From assembly GCA_964057225.1 (NCBI GenBank), contig OZ059897.1, forward strand, positions 11,160,001 to 11,224,000: a stretch of 64,000 bases of DNA, in the 5' to 3' direction. The DNA comes from Auanema rhodensis. Lineage: Eukaryota > Nematoda > Chromadorea > Rhabditida > Rhabditidae. Shown here piece after piece: positions 25,772 through 40,002 of the stretch (the stretch's first letter is position 1; every line of letters starts with the position of its first letter). The notes beneath the pieces were generated by a model that had not been told where the DNA came from, searched no databases, and saw only the letters and a program-made list of their open reading frames with translations. The position numbers were made by a program, and so were the translations under genes.

Positions 25772-26898
25772 TTATTTCAAACTTTCTATCAGACTATTAA
25801 GATAGTTTTTAATTTCTACAGAATATCTCTCAAAGTTTCGACTTGGTTTACAGATAATAGAATGCTTCTTGAACAGCTCTTTTTGTTTGGAGATCGCTGC
25901 ATTAGCTTCGTTGAAATCATGGGGTAGATTCCACAATTTAATGCACTTCTTCGCTACTTGAATCCGTAGCTCTTTGCTCCTCTTCCAGCTTTTGTACCCG
26001 TTCAAATATTTCTGTGCCATTTCCGGATCGACACAACTCTTTATCTAAATTACAAAGATCATAATATAAAATGCTTACAATCATACTTGAAGATCAGCAA
26101 TGCTCAGTTTCCCATGACCATCAATTCCATAATTCTTCGAGTGAAGATCCTTAGGAAACAGCACTCGCCGCAGCAAGTCCCTTTGAGCGTATACTTTGCT
26201 ACTCACATGAATTCCTTCAGTTTCTGCTCGCCGAAAACTAGGAACTATAACGTAATTGAATTATATGAAACCAAAACTTTTTCGCAAGATTCACCTTCAT
26301 CGGTTCCGATGTAAAGTGCTAAACTAGAATAGTGTTTGTGTGGAATAAAATGAACCTTAGGTCCGACTCCGATCAACTCAAACAACTTATAAACAAATAT
26401 TTTACGAATATCTGCTTGTTCCCAATTTGCTAAACCTATATGTTCTTTAACGTAGTACTTTCCAATCAGAATTTCATTCCGCAATACTTGACAAATGAGC
26501 CCGCCCTATAGACAATATTGTACAACTATATTTTATATCAAATTTTACCAAAAACTTACCAGGATTCCACCTTCCACTGATCCATTCCTTTCACATCTGA
26601 TGTCGAGGGCTGGGCATTCAGCGTTATCAGCAAAGAAGTTTGAGAAACAAAACTCTGCGGCTATTTCAATGTATTCAAATTTTTTTCCATGTAGCGAGAG
26701 AAATTTGCATTGAATTGGCAATAAATTTCATCAAATTGATGGTAGGTGACCAGGAATTTAGCTTTCATCAGTGGCATTAGGTGGTTCAAGGCTTGATCAA
26801 CTGCTTGTTCAATTTGGGTCATTTGTTTCAATGCGGAAGCTTGTCAAGCCCTTTTGAACTTACTCACACAAGCTTAACAATTTGCAGTCATGATGTCT
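25772..26898 (-). pseudogene. Copy 3 of the array gene, frameshifted
   Basis: Exons 2-4 are open. Exon 1 has lost one base near 26,676 (TTCAAATTT where intact copies have TTCGAAATTT), which shifts the frame. TGA is at the Arg16 codon (26,844-26,846). A Glu-to-Val change lies near the exon 1 donor (CACTGATCC at 26,575). Confidence 0.85.
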
Positions 26899-27373
26899 CT
26901 GAAAATAATAAAATCCATTACAAATATTAAAACATAGATAAAATGAAGATTAAAAAGTTTATTGAATATTTTTAAAAGATTCTCAGTGTTGGAAACGCCA
27001 GAAATCTTTTTCGATTAAAAACATAAAATCTTCCTCCACATTTCCAAAAATACATAGACATCTTTCACACGATTAAAATATCATTAAAAAAATCATTAAC
27101 AATGAGATCCCTGCATCAAAATTGCCTATTCTTAGCAATAAAGTTCATCAGCGGTGCATATACCAAGGTAATAACTGTTTATAATAATTTTCAATCTCAA
27201 AAACATTTTAAATTCATACTCTAATATATCGACAATATCAGGTCAAAGTATAATGTAAAAGACGCTTTATATTTATATTTAAATTCATATTACTTAGGCA
27301 TCTTTAGTCTTATGTGATCATTATAACACAGATATTTTTTGTGACAAATACAGTGTAAAAAATGAAACCTGTT

Positions 27374-28425
27374 TTATTTCAAACTTTCTATCAGACTATT
27401 AAGATCGTTTTTAATTTCTACAGAATATCTCTCAAAGTTTCGACTTGGTTTACAGATGATAGAATGCTTCTTGAACAGCTCTTTTTGTTTGGAGATCGCT
27501 GCATTAGCTTCGTTGAAATTATGGGGTAGATTCCACAATTTAATGCACTTCTTTGCTACTTGAATCCGTAGCTCTTTGCTCCTTTTCCAGTTTTTGTACC
27601 CGTTCAAATATTTGTGTGCCATTTCAGGATCGACACAACTCTTTATCTAAATTACAAAGATCATAATATAAAATGCTAACAATCATACTTGAAGATCAGC
27701 AATGCTCAGTTTCCCATGACCATCAATTCCATAATTCTTCGAGTGGAGATCCTTTGGAAACAGCACTCGCCGCAGCAAGTCCCTTTGAGCGTATACTTTG
27801 CTACTCACATGAATTCCTTCTGTTTCTGCTCGCCGAAAACTAGGAACTAGAACGTAATTGAATTATATGAAACCAAAACTTTTTCGCAAGATTTACCTTC
27901 ATCGGTTCCGATGTAAAGTGCTAAACTAGAATAGTGTTTGTGTGGAATAAAATGAACCTTAGGTCCGACTCCGATCAACTCAAACAACTTATAAACAAAT
28001 ATTTTACGAATATCTGCTTGTTGCCAATTTGCTAAACCTATATGTTCTTTAACGTAGTACTTTCCAATCAGAATTTCATTCCGCAATACTTGACAAATGA
28101 GCCGGCCCTATAGACAATATTGTACAACTATATTTTATATCAAATTTTACCAAAAACTTACCAGGATTCCACCTTCCTCTGATCCATTCCTTTCACATCT
28201 GATGTCGAGGGCTGGGCATTCAGCGTTATCAGCAAAGAAATTTGAGAAATAATACTCTGCGGCTATTTCAATGTATTCGAAATTTTTTTCCATGTAGCGA
28301 GAGAAATTTGCATTGAATTGGCAATGAATTTCATCAAATTGATGGTAGGTAACCAGGAATTTAGCTTTCATCAGTGGCATTAAGTGGTTCAAGGCTTGAT
28401 CAACTGCTTGTTCAATTTGGGTCAT
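27374..28425 (-). CDS. Copy 4 of the array gene, open from internal Met
   Basis: Exons are inferred at 28,162-28,425, 27,897-28,107, 27,689-27,846 and 27,374-27,646. All are in phase, predicting 301 residues from the ATG at 28,425. The upstream ATG at 28,494 is followed by TAA after five codons, so translation from it would end early. This is the only open copy among the first six. It has a Lys-to-Glu change just upstream of the internal Met (ACTCACTCAC near 28,461) and Asn in the LPHN segment of exon 4. Whether it is expressed cannot be told from sequence. Confidence 0.6.
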
Positions 28426-28892
28426 TTGTTTCAAAGCGGAAGCTTGTCGAGCCCTTTTGAACTCACTCACAAAAGCTTAACAATTCGCAGTCATGATGTC
28501 TCTGAAATTTATAAAATCCATTACAAATATCAAAATATGAACAAATTGAAGATTAAAAAGTATATTGAATATTTTTAAAGGATTCTCAGTGTTGGAAACG
28601 CCAGAAATCTCTTCCGATTAAAAACATAAAATCTACCTCCACATTTCCAAAAATACATAGACATCTTTCACACGATTAAAATATCATTAAAAAAATCATT
28701 AACAATGAGATCCCTGCTACAAAATTGCCTATTCTTAGCAATAAAGTTCATCAGCAGTGCATATACCAATGTAATAACTGTTTATAATAATTTTCAATCT
28801 CAAAAACATTTTAAATTCATACTCTACTATGTTTACATTATCAGGTCAAAGTATAATGTAAAAGATGCTTTGTATTTATATTCAAATTCATA

Positions 28893-30104
28893 TTACTTAG
28901 GCATCTTTAGTGTTATGTGATCATTATAACACACATATTTTTCGTAACAAGTACAGTGTAAAAAATGAAACCTGTTATATTTCAAACTTTCTATCAGACT
29001 ATTAAAATCGTTGTTAATCTCTACGAAATATTTCACAAAGTTTCGACTTGGTTTACAGATAATAGAATGCTTCTTGAACAGCTCTTTTTGTTTGGAGATC
29101 GCTGCATTAGCTTCGTTGAAATCATGGGGTAGATTCCACAATTTAATGCACTTCTTTGCTACTTGAATCCGTAGCTCTTTGCTCGTCTTCCAGCTTCTGT
29201 ACCCGTTCAAATATTTGTGTGCCATTTCAGGATCGACACAACTCTTTATCTAAATTACAAAGATCATAATATAAAATGCTAACAATCATACTTGAAGATC
29301 AGCAATGCTCAGTTTCCCATGACCATCAATTCCATAATTCTTCGAGTGGAGATCCTTAAGAAACAGCACTCGCGGCAGCAAGTCCCTTTGAGCGTATACT
29401 TTGCTACTCACATGAATTCCTTCAGTTTCTGCTCGCCGAAAACTAGGAACTAGAACGTAATTGAATTATAAGAAACCAAAACTTTTTCGCAAGATTTACC
29501 TTCATCGGTTCAGATGTAAAGTGCTAAACTAGAATAGTGTTTGTGTGGAATAAAATGAACCTTAGGTCCGACTCCGATCAACTCAAACAACTTATAAACA
29601 AATATTTTACGAATATCTGCTTGTTGCCAATTCGCTAAACCTATATGTTCTTTAACGTAGTACTTTCCAATCAGAATTTCATTCCGCAATACTTGACAAA
29701 TGAGCCGGTTCTATAGACAATTTTGTACAATTATATTTTATATCAAATTTTACCAAAAACTCACCAGGATTCCACCTTCCTCTGATCCATTCCTTTCACA
29801 TCTGATGTCGAGGGCTGGGCATTCAGCGTTATCAGCAAAGAAATTTGAGAAATAATACTCTGCGGCTATTTCAATGTATTCGAAATTTTTTTCCATGTAG
29901 CGAGAGAAATTTGCATTGAATTGGCAATGAATTTCATCAAATTGATGGTAGGTAACCAGGAATTTAGCTTTCATCATTGGCATTAGGTGGTTCAAGGCTT
30001 GATCAACTGCTTGTTCAATTTGGGTCATTTGTTTCAAAGCGGAAGCTTGTCGAGCCCTTTTGAACTTACTCACAAAAGCTTAACAATTCGCAGTCATGAT
30101 GTCT
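28893..30104 (-). pseudogene. Copy 5 of the array gene, nonsense codon in exon 2
   Basis: Exon 1 is open, with a full Arg16 codon. Exon 2 has TGA in place of the Gly codon just before the Thr-Asp-Glu end of the exon (29,510-29,512). Exon 4 lacks the usual stop (TAT instead of TAA) and runs 28 residues further, ending inside the satellite-like spacer segment at 28,893. The intron 1 acceptor region has an unusual GCCGGTTCTATAG spelling but keeps its AG. Confidence 0.85.
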
Positions 30105-30579
30105 CTGAAATTTATAAAATCCATTACAAATATCAAAATATGAACAAATTGAAGATTAAAAAGTATATTGAATATTTTTAAAGGATTCTCAGTGTTGGAA
30201 ACGCCAGAAATCTCTTCCGATTAAAAACATAAAATCTTCCTCCACATTTCCAAAAATACATAGACCTCTTTCACACGATTAAAATATCATTTAAAAAATC
30301 ATTAACAATGAGATCCCTGCATCAAAATTGCCTATTCTTAGCAATAAAGTTTATCAGCAGTGCATATACCAATGTAATAACTGTTTATAATAATTTTCAA
30401 TCTCAAAAACATTTTAAATTCATACTCTACTATGTTTACATTATCAGGTCAAAGTATAATGTAAAAGATGCTTTATATTTATATTTAAATTCATATTACT
30501 TAGGCATCTTTAGTCTTATGTGATCATTATAACACAGATATTTTTCGTGACAAATACAGTGTAAAAAATGAAACCTGTT

Positions 30580-31708
30580 TTATTTCAAACTTTCTATCAG
30601 ACTATTAAAATCGTTGTTAATTTCTACGAAATATTTCACAAAGTTTCGACTTGGTTTACAGATAATAGAATGCTTCTTGAACAGCTCTTTTTGTTTGGAG
30701 ATCGCTGCATTAGCTTCGTTGAAATCATGGGGTAGATTCCACAATTTAATGCACTTCTTTGCTACTTGAATCCGTAGCTCTTTGCTCCTCTTCCAGCTTT
30801 TGTACCCGTTCAAATATTTCTGTGCCATTTCCGGATCGACACAACTCTTTATCTAAATTACAAAGATCATAATATAAAATGCTTACAATCATACTTGAAG
30901 ATCAGCAATGCTCAGTTTCCCATGACCATCAATTCCATAATTGTTCGAGTGGAGATCCTTAGGAAACAGCACTCGCCGCAGCAAGTCCCTTTGAGCGTAT
31001 ACTTTGCTACTCACATGAATTCCTTCAGTTTCTGCTCGCCGAAAACTAGGAACTAGAACGTAATTGAATTATATGAAACCAAAACTTTTTCGCAAGATTT
31101 ACCTTCATCGGTTCCGATGTAAAGTGCTAAACTAGAATAGTGTTTGTGTGGAATAAAATGAACCTTAGGTCCGACTCCGATCAACTCAAACAACTTATAA
31201 ACAAATATTTTACGAATATCTGCTTGTTGCCAATTTGCTAAACCTATATGTTCTTTAACGTAGTACTTTCCAATCAGAATTTCATTCCGCAATACTTGAC
31301 AAATGAGCCGGCCATATAGACAATTTTGTACAATTATATTTTATATCAAATTTTACCAAAAACATACCAGGATTCCACCTTCCTCTGATCCATTCCTTTC
31401 ACATCTGATGTCGAGGGCTGGGCATTCAGCGTTATCAGCAAAGAAATTTGAGAAATAATACTCTGCGGCTATTTCAATGTTTTCGAAATTTGTTTTCCGT
31501 GTAGCGAGAGAAATTTGCATTGAATTGGCAATAAATTTCATCAAATTGATGGTAGGTGACCAGGAATTTAGCTTTCATCAGTGGCATTAGGTGGTTCAAG
31601 GCTTGATCAACTGCTTGTTCAATTTGGGTCATTTGTTTCAGTGCGGAAGCTTGTCAAGCCCTTTTGAACTTACTCACACAAGCTTAACAATTTGCAGTCA
31701 TGATGTCT
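30580..31708 (-). pseudogene. Copy 6 of the array gene, frameshifted
   Basis: One extra base in the exon 1 poly-A tract (TTTCGAAATTTGTTTTCCGT, 31,481-31,500) shifts the frame. TGA is at the Arg16 codon (31,654-31,656). The exon 1 donor is GTATGT rather than GTAAGT. Exons 2-4 are open. Confidence 0.85.
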
Positions 31709-31941
31709 CTGAAAATAATAAAATCCATTACAAATATTAAAACATAGATAAAATGAAGATTAAAAAGTATATTGAATATTTTTAAAAGATTCTCAGTGTT
31801 GGAAACGCCAGAAATCTTTTTCGATTGAAAACATAAAATCTTCCTCCACATTTCCAAAAATACATAGACATCTTTCACACGATTAAAATATCATTAAAAA
31901 AATCATTAACAATGATTTCCCTGCTACAAAATTGCCTATTC

Positions 31942-33110
31942 TTAGCAATAAAGTTCATCAGCAGTGCATATACCAAGGTAATGACTGTTTATAATAATTT
32001 TCAATCTCAAAAACACATATTTTTCGTAACAAATACAGTGTAAAAAATGAAACCTGTTATATTTCAAACTTTCTATCAGACTATTAAAATCGTTGTTAAT
32101 TTCTACGAAATATTTCACAAAGTTTCGACTTGGTTTACAGATAATAGAATGCTTCTTGAACAGCTCTTTTTGTTTGGAGATCGCTGCATTAGCTTCGTTG
32201 AAATCATGGGGTAGATTCCACAATTTAATGCACTTCTTTGCTACTTGAATCCGTAGCTCTTTGCTCCTCTTCCAGCTTCTGTACCCGTTCAAATATTTCT
32301 GTGCCATTTCCGGATCGACACAACTTTTTATCTAAATTACAAAGATCATAATATAAAATGCTTACAATCATACTTGAAGATCAGCAATGCTCAGTTTCCC
32401 ATGACCATCAATTCCATAATTGTTCGAGTGGAGATCCTTAGGAAACAGCACTCGCCGCAGCAAGTCCCTTTGAGCGTATACTTTGCTACTCACATGAATT
32501 CCTTCAGTTTCTGCTCGCCGAAAACTAGGAACTAGAACGTAATTGAATTATATGAAACCAAAACTTTTTCGCAAGATTTACCTTCATCGGTTCCGATGTA
32601 AAGTGCTAAACTAGAATAGTGTTTGTGTGGAATAAAATGAACCTTAGGTCCGACTCCGATCAACTCAAACAACTTATAAACAAATATTTTACGAATATCT
32701 GCTTGTTGCCAATTTGCTAAACCTATATGTTCTTTAACGTAGTACTTTCCAATCAAAATTTCATTCCGCAATACTTGACAAATGAGCCGGCCCTATAGAC
32801 AATTTTGTACAATTATATTTTATATCAAATTTTACCAAAAACATACCAGGATTCCACCTTCCTCTGATCCATTCCTTTCACATCTGATGTCGAGGGCTGG
32901 GCATTCAGCGTTATCAGCAAAGAAATTTGAGAAATAATACTCTGCGGCTATTTCAATGTATTCGAAATTTTTTTCCATGTAGCGAGAGAAATTTGCATTG
33001 AATTGGCAATGAATTTCATCAAATTGATGGTAGGTAACCAGGAATTTAGCTTTCATCAGTGGCATTAGGTGGTTCAAGGCTTGATCAACTGCTTGTTCAA
33101 TTTGGGTCAT
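31942..33110 (-). CDS. Copy 7 of the array gene, open, with rearranged C terminus
   Basis: Exons are inferred at 32,847-33,110, 32,582-32,792, 32,374-32,531 and 31,942-32,331, all in phase, giving about 340 residues from the internal Met. The normal stop is TAT, and the 124-bp spacer deletion at about 32,013 places unrelated spacer sequence downstream, so the tail is unique in the array. TGA at Arg16 and TAA after codon 5 both block use of the upstream ATG at 33,179. The donor of intron 1 is GTATGT. Confidence 0.5.
32005..32025. other. Deletion scar: 124 bp of spacer missing, including the satellite-like segment
   Basis: Here CAATCTCAAAAACA runs straight into CATATTTTTCG. In neighbouring units about 124 bp lie between these, including the whole satellite-like segment. 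ACA or AACAC at both edges could have served as microhomology. It shortens this unit to 1,479 bp. Confidence 0.85.
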
Positions 33111-33577
33111 TTGTTTCAATGCGGAAGCTTGTCAAGCCCTTTTGAACTTACTCACACAAGCTTAACAATTTGCAGTCATGATGTCTCTGAAAATAATAAA
33201 ATCCATTACAAATATTAAAACATAGATAAAATGAAGATTAAAAAGTATATTGAATATTTTTAAAAGATTCTCAGTGTTGGAAACGCCAGAAATCTTTTTC
33301 GATTGAAAACATAAAATCTTCCTCCACATTTCCAAAAATACATAGACATCTTTCACACGATTAAAATATCATTAAAAAAATCATTAACAATGAGATCCCT
33401 GCATCAAAATTGCCTATTCTTAGCAATAAAGTTCATCAGCAGTGCATATGCCAAGGTAATAACTGTTTATAATAATTTTCAATCTCAAAAACATTTTAAA
33501 CTCATACTCTAATATATCGACAATATCAGGTCAAAGTATAATGTAAAAGACGCTTTATATTTATATTTAAATTCATA

Positions 33578-34789
33578 TTACTTAGGCATCTTTAGTGTTA
33601 TGTGATCATAATAACACACATATTTTTCGTAACAAATACAGTGTAAAAAATGAAACCTGTTATATTTCAAACTTTCTATCAGACTATTAAAATCGTTGTT
33701 AATTTCTACGAAATATTTCACAAAGTTTCGACTTGGTTTACAGATAATAGAATGCTTCTTGAACAGCTCTTTTTGTTTGGAGATCGCTGCATTAGCTTCG
33801 TTGAAATCATGGGGTAGATTTCACAATTTAATGCACTTCTTTGCTACTTGAATCCGTAGCTCTTTGCTCGTCTTCCAGCTTCTGTACCCGTTCAAATATT
33901 TGTGTGCCATTTCAGGATCGACACAACTCTTTATCTAAATTACAAAGATCATAATATAAAATGCTAACAATCATACTTGAAGATCAGCAATGCTCAGTTT
34001 CCCATGACCATCAATTCCATAATTCTTCGAGTGGAGATCCTTAAGAAACAGCACTCGCCGCAGCAAGTCCCTTTGAGCGTATACTTTGCTACTCACATGA
34101 TATCCTTCAGTTTCTGCTCGCCGAAAACTAGGAACTAGAACGTAATTGAATTATAAGAAACCAAAACTTTTTTGCAAGATTTACCTTCATCGGTTCAGAT
34201 GTAAAGTGCTAAACTAGAATAGTGTTTGTGTGGAATAAAATAAACCTTAGGTCCGACTCCGATCAACTCAAACAACTTATAAACAAATATTTTACGAATA
34301 TCTGCTTGTTGCCAAATTGCTAAACCTATATGTTCTTTAACGTAGTACTTTCCAATCAGAATTTCATTCCGCAATACTTGACAAATGAGCCGGCCCTATA
34401 GACAATTTTGTACAATTATATTTTATATCAAATTTTACCAAAAACTTACCAGGATTCCACCTTCCTCTGATCCATTCCTTTCACATCTGATGTCGAGGGC
34501 TGGGCATTCAGCGTTATCAGCAAAGAAATTTGAGAAATAATACTCTGCGGCTATTTCAATGTATTCGAAATTTTTTTCCATGTAGCGAGAGAAATTTGCA
34601 TTGAATTGGCAATGAATTTCATCAAATGGATGGTAGGTAACCAGGAATTTAGCTTTCATCATTGGCATTAGGTGGTTCAAGGCTTGATCAACTGCTTGTT
34701 CAATTTGGGTCATTTGTTTCAAAGCGGAAGCTTGTCGAGCCCTTTTGAACTTACTCACAAAAGCTTAACAATTCGCAGTCATGATGTCT
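33578..34789 (-). pseudogene. Copy 8 of the array gene, nonsense codons in exons 2 and 4
   Basis: Exon 2 has the Gly-to-TGA change (34,195-34,197). Exon 4 additionally has Trp-to-TGA (33,821-33,823, from GATTTCAC instead of GATTCCAC). The usual stop is replaced by TAT, with the next stop at 33,578. Exon 1 is open. Confidence 0.87.
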
Positions 34790-35264
34790 CTGAAATTTAT
34801 AAAATCCATTACAAATATCAAAATATGAACAAATTGAAGATTAAAAAGTATATTGTATATTTTTAAAGGATTCTCAGTGTTGGAAACGCCAGAAATCTCT
34901 TCCGATTAAAAACATAAAATCTTCCTCCACATTTCCAAAAATACATAGACATCTTTCACACGATTAAAATATCATTAAAAAAATCATTAACAATGAGATC
35001 CCTGCATCAAAATTGCCTATTCTTAGCAATAAAGTTCATCAGCAGTGCATATACCAATGTAATAACTGTTTATAATAATTTTCAATCTCAAAAACATTTT
35101 AAATTCATACTCTACTATGTTTACATTATCAGGTCAAAGTATAATGTAAAAGATGCTTTATATTTATATTTAAATTCATATTACTTAGGCATTTTTAGTT
35201 TTATGTGATCATTATAACACAGATATTTTTCGTGACAAATACAGTGTAAAAAATGAAACCTGTT

Positions 35265-36392
35265 TTATTTCAAACTTTCTATCAGACTATTAAAATCGTT
35301 GTTAATTTCTACGAAATATTTCACAAAGTTTCGACTTGGTTTACAGATAATAGAATGCTTCTTGAACAGCTCTTTTTGTTTGGAGATCGCTGCATTAGCT
35401 TCGTTGAAATCATGGGGTAGATTCCACAATTTAATGCACTTCTTTGCTACTTGAATCCGTAGCTCTTTGCTCGTCTTCCAGCTTCTGTACCCGTTCAAAT
35501 ATTTGTGTGCCATTTCAGGATCGACACAACTCTTTATCTAAATTACAAAGATCATAATATAAAATGCTAACAATCATACTTGAAGATCAGCAATGCTCAG
35601 TTTCCCATGACCATCAATTCCATAATTCTTCGAGTGGAGATCCTTAAGAAACAGCACTCGCCGCAGCAAGTCCCTTTGAGCGTATACTTTGCTACTCACA
35701 TGAATTCCTTCAGTTTCTGCTCGCCAAAAACTAGGAACTAGAACGTAATTGAATTATAAGAAACCAAAACTTTTTCGCAAGATTTACCTTCATCGGTTCA
35801 GATGTAAAGTGCTAAACTAGAATAGTGTTTGTGTGGAATAAAATGAACCTTAGGTCCGACTCCGATCAACTCAAACAACTTATAAACAAATATTTTACGA
35901 ATATCTGCTTGTTGCCAATTTGCTAAACCTATATGTTCTTTAACGTAGTACTTTCCAATCAGAATTTCATTCCGCAATACTTGACAAATGAGCCGGCCAT
36001 ATAGACAATTTTGTACAATTATATTTTATATCAAATTTTACCAAAAACATACCAGGATTCCACCTTCCTCTGATCCATTCCTTTCACATCTGATGTCGAG
36101 GGCTGGGCATTCAGCGTTATCAGCAAAGAAATTTGAGAAATAATACTCTGCGGCTATTTCAATGTATTCGAAATTTTTTTCCATGTAGCGAGAGAAATTT
36201 GCATTGAACTGGCAATAAATTTCATCAAATTGATGATAGGTGACCAGGAATTTAGCTTTCGTCAGTGGCATTAGGTGGTTCAAGGCTTGATCAACTGCTT
36301 GTTCAATTTGGGTCATTTGTTTCAATGCGGAAGCTTGTCGAGCCCTTTTGAACTTACTCACACAAGCTTAACAATTTGCAGTCATGATGTCT
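35265..36392 (-). pseudogene. Copy 9 of the array gene, nonsense codon in exon 2
   Basis: The same Gly-to-TGA change is present in exon 2 (35,798-35,800). Exons 1, 3 and 4 are open. Exon 3 has Trp in place of the first Arg (CGCCAAAAAC). The donor of intron 1 is GTATGT. Confidence 0.85.
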
Positions 36393-36867
36393 CTGAAATT
36401 TATAAAATCCATTACAAATATCAAAATATGAACAAATTGAAGATTAAAAAGTATATTGAATATTTTTAAAGGATTCTCAGTGTTGGAAACGCCAGAAATC
36501 TCTTCCGATTAAAAACATAAAATCTTCCTCCACATTTCCAAAAATACATAGACATCTTTCACACGATTAAAATATCATTAAAAAAATCATTAACAATGAG
36601 ATCCCTGCATCAAAATTGCCTATTCTTAGCAATAAAGTTCATCAGCAGTGCATATACCAATGTAATAACTGTTTATAATAATTTTCAATCTCAAAAACAT
36701 TTTAAATTCATACTCTACTATGTTTACATTATCAGGTCAAAGTATAATGTAAAAGATGCTTTATATTTATATTTAAATTCATATTACTTAGGCATTTTTA
36801 GTTTTATGTGATCATTATAACACAGATATTTTTCGTGACAAATACAGTGTAAAAAATGAAACCTGTT

Positions 36868-37995
36868 TTATTTCAAACTTTCTATCAGACTATTAAAATC
36901 GTTGTTAATTTCTACGAAATATTTCACAAAGTTTCGACTTGGTTTACAGATAATAGAATGCTTCTTGAACAGCTCTTTTTGTTTGGAGATCGCTGCATTA
37001 GCTTCGTTGAAATCATGGGGTAGATTCCACAATTTAATGCACTTCTTTGCTACTTGAATCCGTAGCTCTTTGCTCGTCTTCCAGCTTCTGTACCCGTTCA
37101 AATATTTGTGTGCCATTTCAGGATCGACACAACTCTTTATCTAAATTACAAAGATCATAATATAAAATGCTAACAATCATACTTGAAGATCAGCAATGCT
37201 CAGTTTCCCATGACCATCAATTCCATAATTCTTCGAGTGGAGATCCTTAAGAAACAGCACTCGCCGCAGCAAGTCCCTTTGAGCGTATACTTTGCTACTC
37301 ACATGAATTCCTTCAGTTTCTGCTCGCCAAAAACTAGGAACTAGAACGTAATTGAATTATAAGAAACCAAAACTTTTTCGCAAGATTTACCTTCATCGGT
37401 TCAGATGTAAAGTGCTAAACTAGAATAGTGTTTGTGTGGAATAAAATGAACCTTAGGTCCGACTCCGATCAACTCAAACAACTTATAAACAAATATTTTA
37501 CGAATATCTGCTTGTTGCCAATTTGCTAAACCTATATGTTCTTTAACGTAGTACTTTCCAATCAGAATTTCATTCCGCAATACTTGACAAATGAGCCCGC
37601 CCTATAGACAATATTGTACAATTATATTTTATATCAAATTTAACCAAAAACTTACCAGGATTCCACCTTCCTCTGATCCATCCCTTCCACATCTGAAGTC
37701 GAGGGCTGGGCATTCAGCGTTATCAGCAAAGAAATTTGAGAAATAATACTCTGCGGCTATTTCAATGTATTCGAAATTTTTTTCCATGTAGCGAGAGAAA
37801 TTTGCTTTGAATTGGCAATGAATTTCATCAAATTGATGGTAGGTAACCAGGAATTTAGCTTTCATCAGTGGCATTAGGTGGTTCAAGGCTTGATCAACTG
37901 CTTGTTCAATTTGGGTCATTTGTTTCAAAGCGGAAGCTTGTCGAGCCCTTTTGAACTTACTCACAGAAGCTTAACAATTCGCAGTCATGATGTCT
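36868..37995 (-). pseudogene. Copy 10 of the array gene, nonsense codon in exon 2
   Basis: The Gly-to-TGA change lies at 37,401-37,403. Exon 1 is open and has several private changes near its 3' end (around 37,680-37,700). The exon 3 Trp substitution is shared with copy 9. Confidence 0.85.
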
Positions 37996-38470
37996 CTGAA
38001 ATTTATAAAATCCATTACAAATATCAAAATATGAACAAATTGAAGATTAAAAAGTATATTGAATATTTTTAAAGGATTCTCAGTGTTGGAAACGCCAGAA
38101 ATCTCTTCCGATTAAAAACATAAAATCTTCCTCCACATTTTCAAAAATACATAGACATCTTTCACACGATTAAAGTATCATTAAAAAAATCATTAACAAT
38201 GAGATCCCTGCATCAAAATTACCTATTCTTAGCAATAAAGTGCATCAGCAGTGCATATACCAATGTTATAACTGTTTATAATAATTTTCAATCTCAAAAA
38301 CATTTTAAATTCATACTCTTATATATCGGCAATATCTGGTTAAAGTATAATGTAAAAGACGCTTTATATTTATATTTAAATTCATATTACTTAGGCATCT
38401 TTAGTGTTACGTGATCATTATAACACAGATATTTTTCGTGACAAATACAGTGTAAAAAATGAAACCTGTT

Positions 38471-39598
38471 TTATTTCAAACTTTCTATCAGACTATTAAA
38501 ATCGTTGTTAATTTCTACGAAATATTTCACAAAGTTTCGACTTGGTTTACAGAAAATAGAATGCTTCTTGAACAGCTCTTTTTGTTTGGAGATCGCTGCA
38601 TTAGCTTCGTTGAAATCATGGGGTAGATTCCACAATTTAATGCACTTCTTCGCTACTTGAATCCGTAGCTCTTTGCTCGTCTTCCAGCTTCTGTACCCGG
38701 TCAAATATTTGTGTGCCATTTCAGGATCGACACAACTCTTTATCTAAATTACAAAGATCATAATATAAAATGCTAACAATCATACTTAAAGATCAGCAAT
38801 GCTCAGTTTCCCATGACCATCAATTCCATAATTCTTCGAGTGGAGATCCTTAAGAAACAGCACTCGCCGCAGCAAGTCCCTTTGAGCGTATACTTTGCTA
38901 CTCACATGAATTCCTTCAGTTTCTGCTCGCCAAAAACTAGAAACTAGAACGTAATTGAATTATTAGAAACCAAAACTTTTTCGCAAGATTTACCTTCATC
39001 GGTTCAGATGTAAAGTGCTAAACTAGAATAGTGTTTGTGTGGAATAAAATGAACCTTAGGTCCGACTCCGATCAACTCAAACAACTTATAAACAAATATT
39101 TTACGAATATCTGCTTGTTGCCAATTTGCTAAACCTATATGTTCTTTAACGTAGTACTTTCCAATCAGAATTTCATTCCGCAATACTTGACAAATGAGCC
39201 GGCCCTATAGACAATTTTGTACAATTATATTTTATATCAAATTTTACCAAAAACTTACCAGGATTCCACCTTCCTCTGATCCATTCCTTTCACATCTGAT
39301 GTCGAGGGCTGGGCATTCAGCGTTATCAGCAAAGAAATTTGAGAAATAATACTCTGCGGCTATTTCAATGTATTCGAAATTTTTTTCCATGTAGCGAGAG
39401 AAATTTGCATTGAATTGGCAATGAATTTTATCAAATTGATGGCAGGTAACCAGGAATTTAGCTTTCATCAGTGGCATTAGGTGGTTCAAGGGTTGATCAA
39501 CTGCTTGTTCAATTTGGGTCATTTGTTTCAAAGCGGAAGCTTGTCGAGCCCTTTTGAACTTACTCACAAAAGCTTAACAATTCGCAGTCATGATGTCT
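38471..39598 (-). pseudogene. Copy 11 of the array gene, nonsense codon in exon 2
   Basis: The Gly-to-TGA change lies at 39,004-39,006. Exon 1 carries Ala-to-Pro, Tyr-to-Cys and Glu-to-Lys changes not seen in neighbours. The intron 2 side of the exon 3 boundary reads CTAGAAACTAG, keeping the acceptor AG. Confidence 0.85.
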
Positions 39599-40002
39599 CT
39601 GAAATTTATAAAATCCATTACAAATATCAAAATATGAACAAATTGAAGATTAAAAAGTATATTGAATATTTTTAAAGGATTCTCAGTGTTGGAAACGCCA
39701 GAAATCTCTTCCGATTAAAAACATAAAATCTTCCTCCACATTTCCAAAAATACATAGACATCTTTCACACAATTAAAATATCATAAAAAAATCATTAACA
39801 ATGAGATCCCTGCATCAAAATTGCCTATTCTTAGCAATAAAGTTTATCAGCAGTGCATATACCAATGTTATAACTGTTTATAATAATTTTCAATCTCAAA
39901 AACATTTTAAATTCATACTCTACTATGTTTACATTATCAGGTCAAAGTATAATGTAAAAGACGCTTTGTATTTATATTCAAATTCATATTACTTAGGCAT
40001 CT

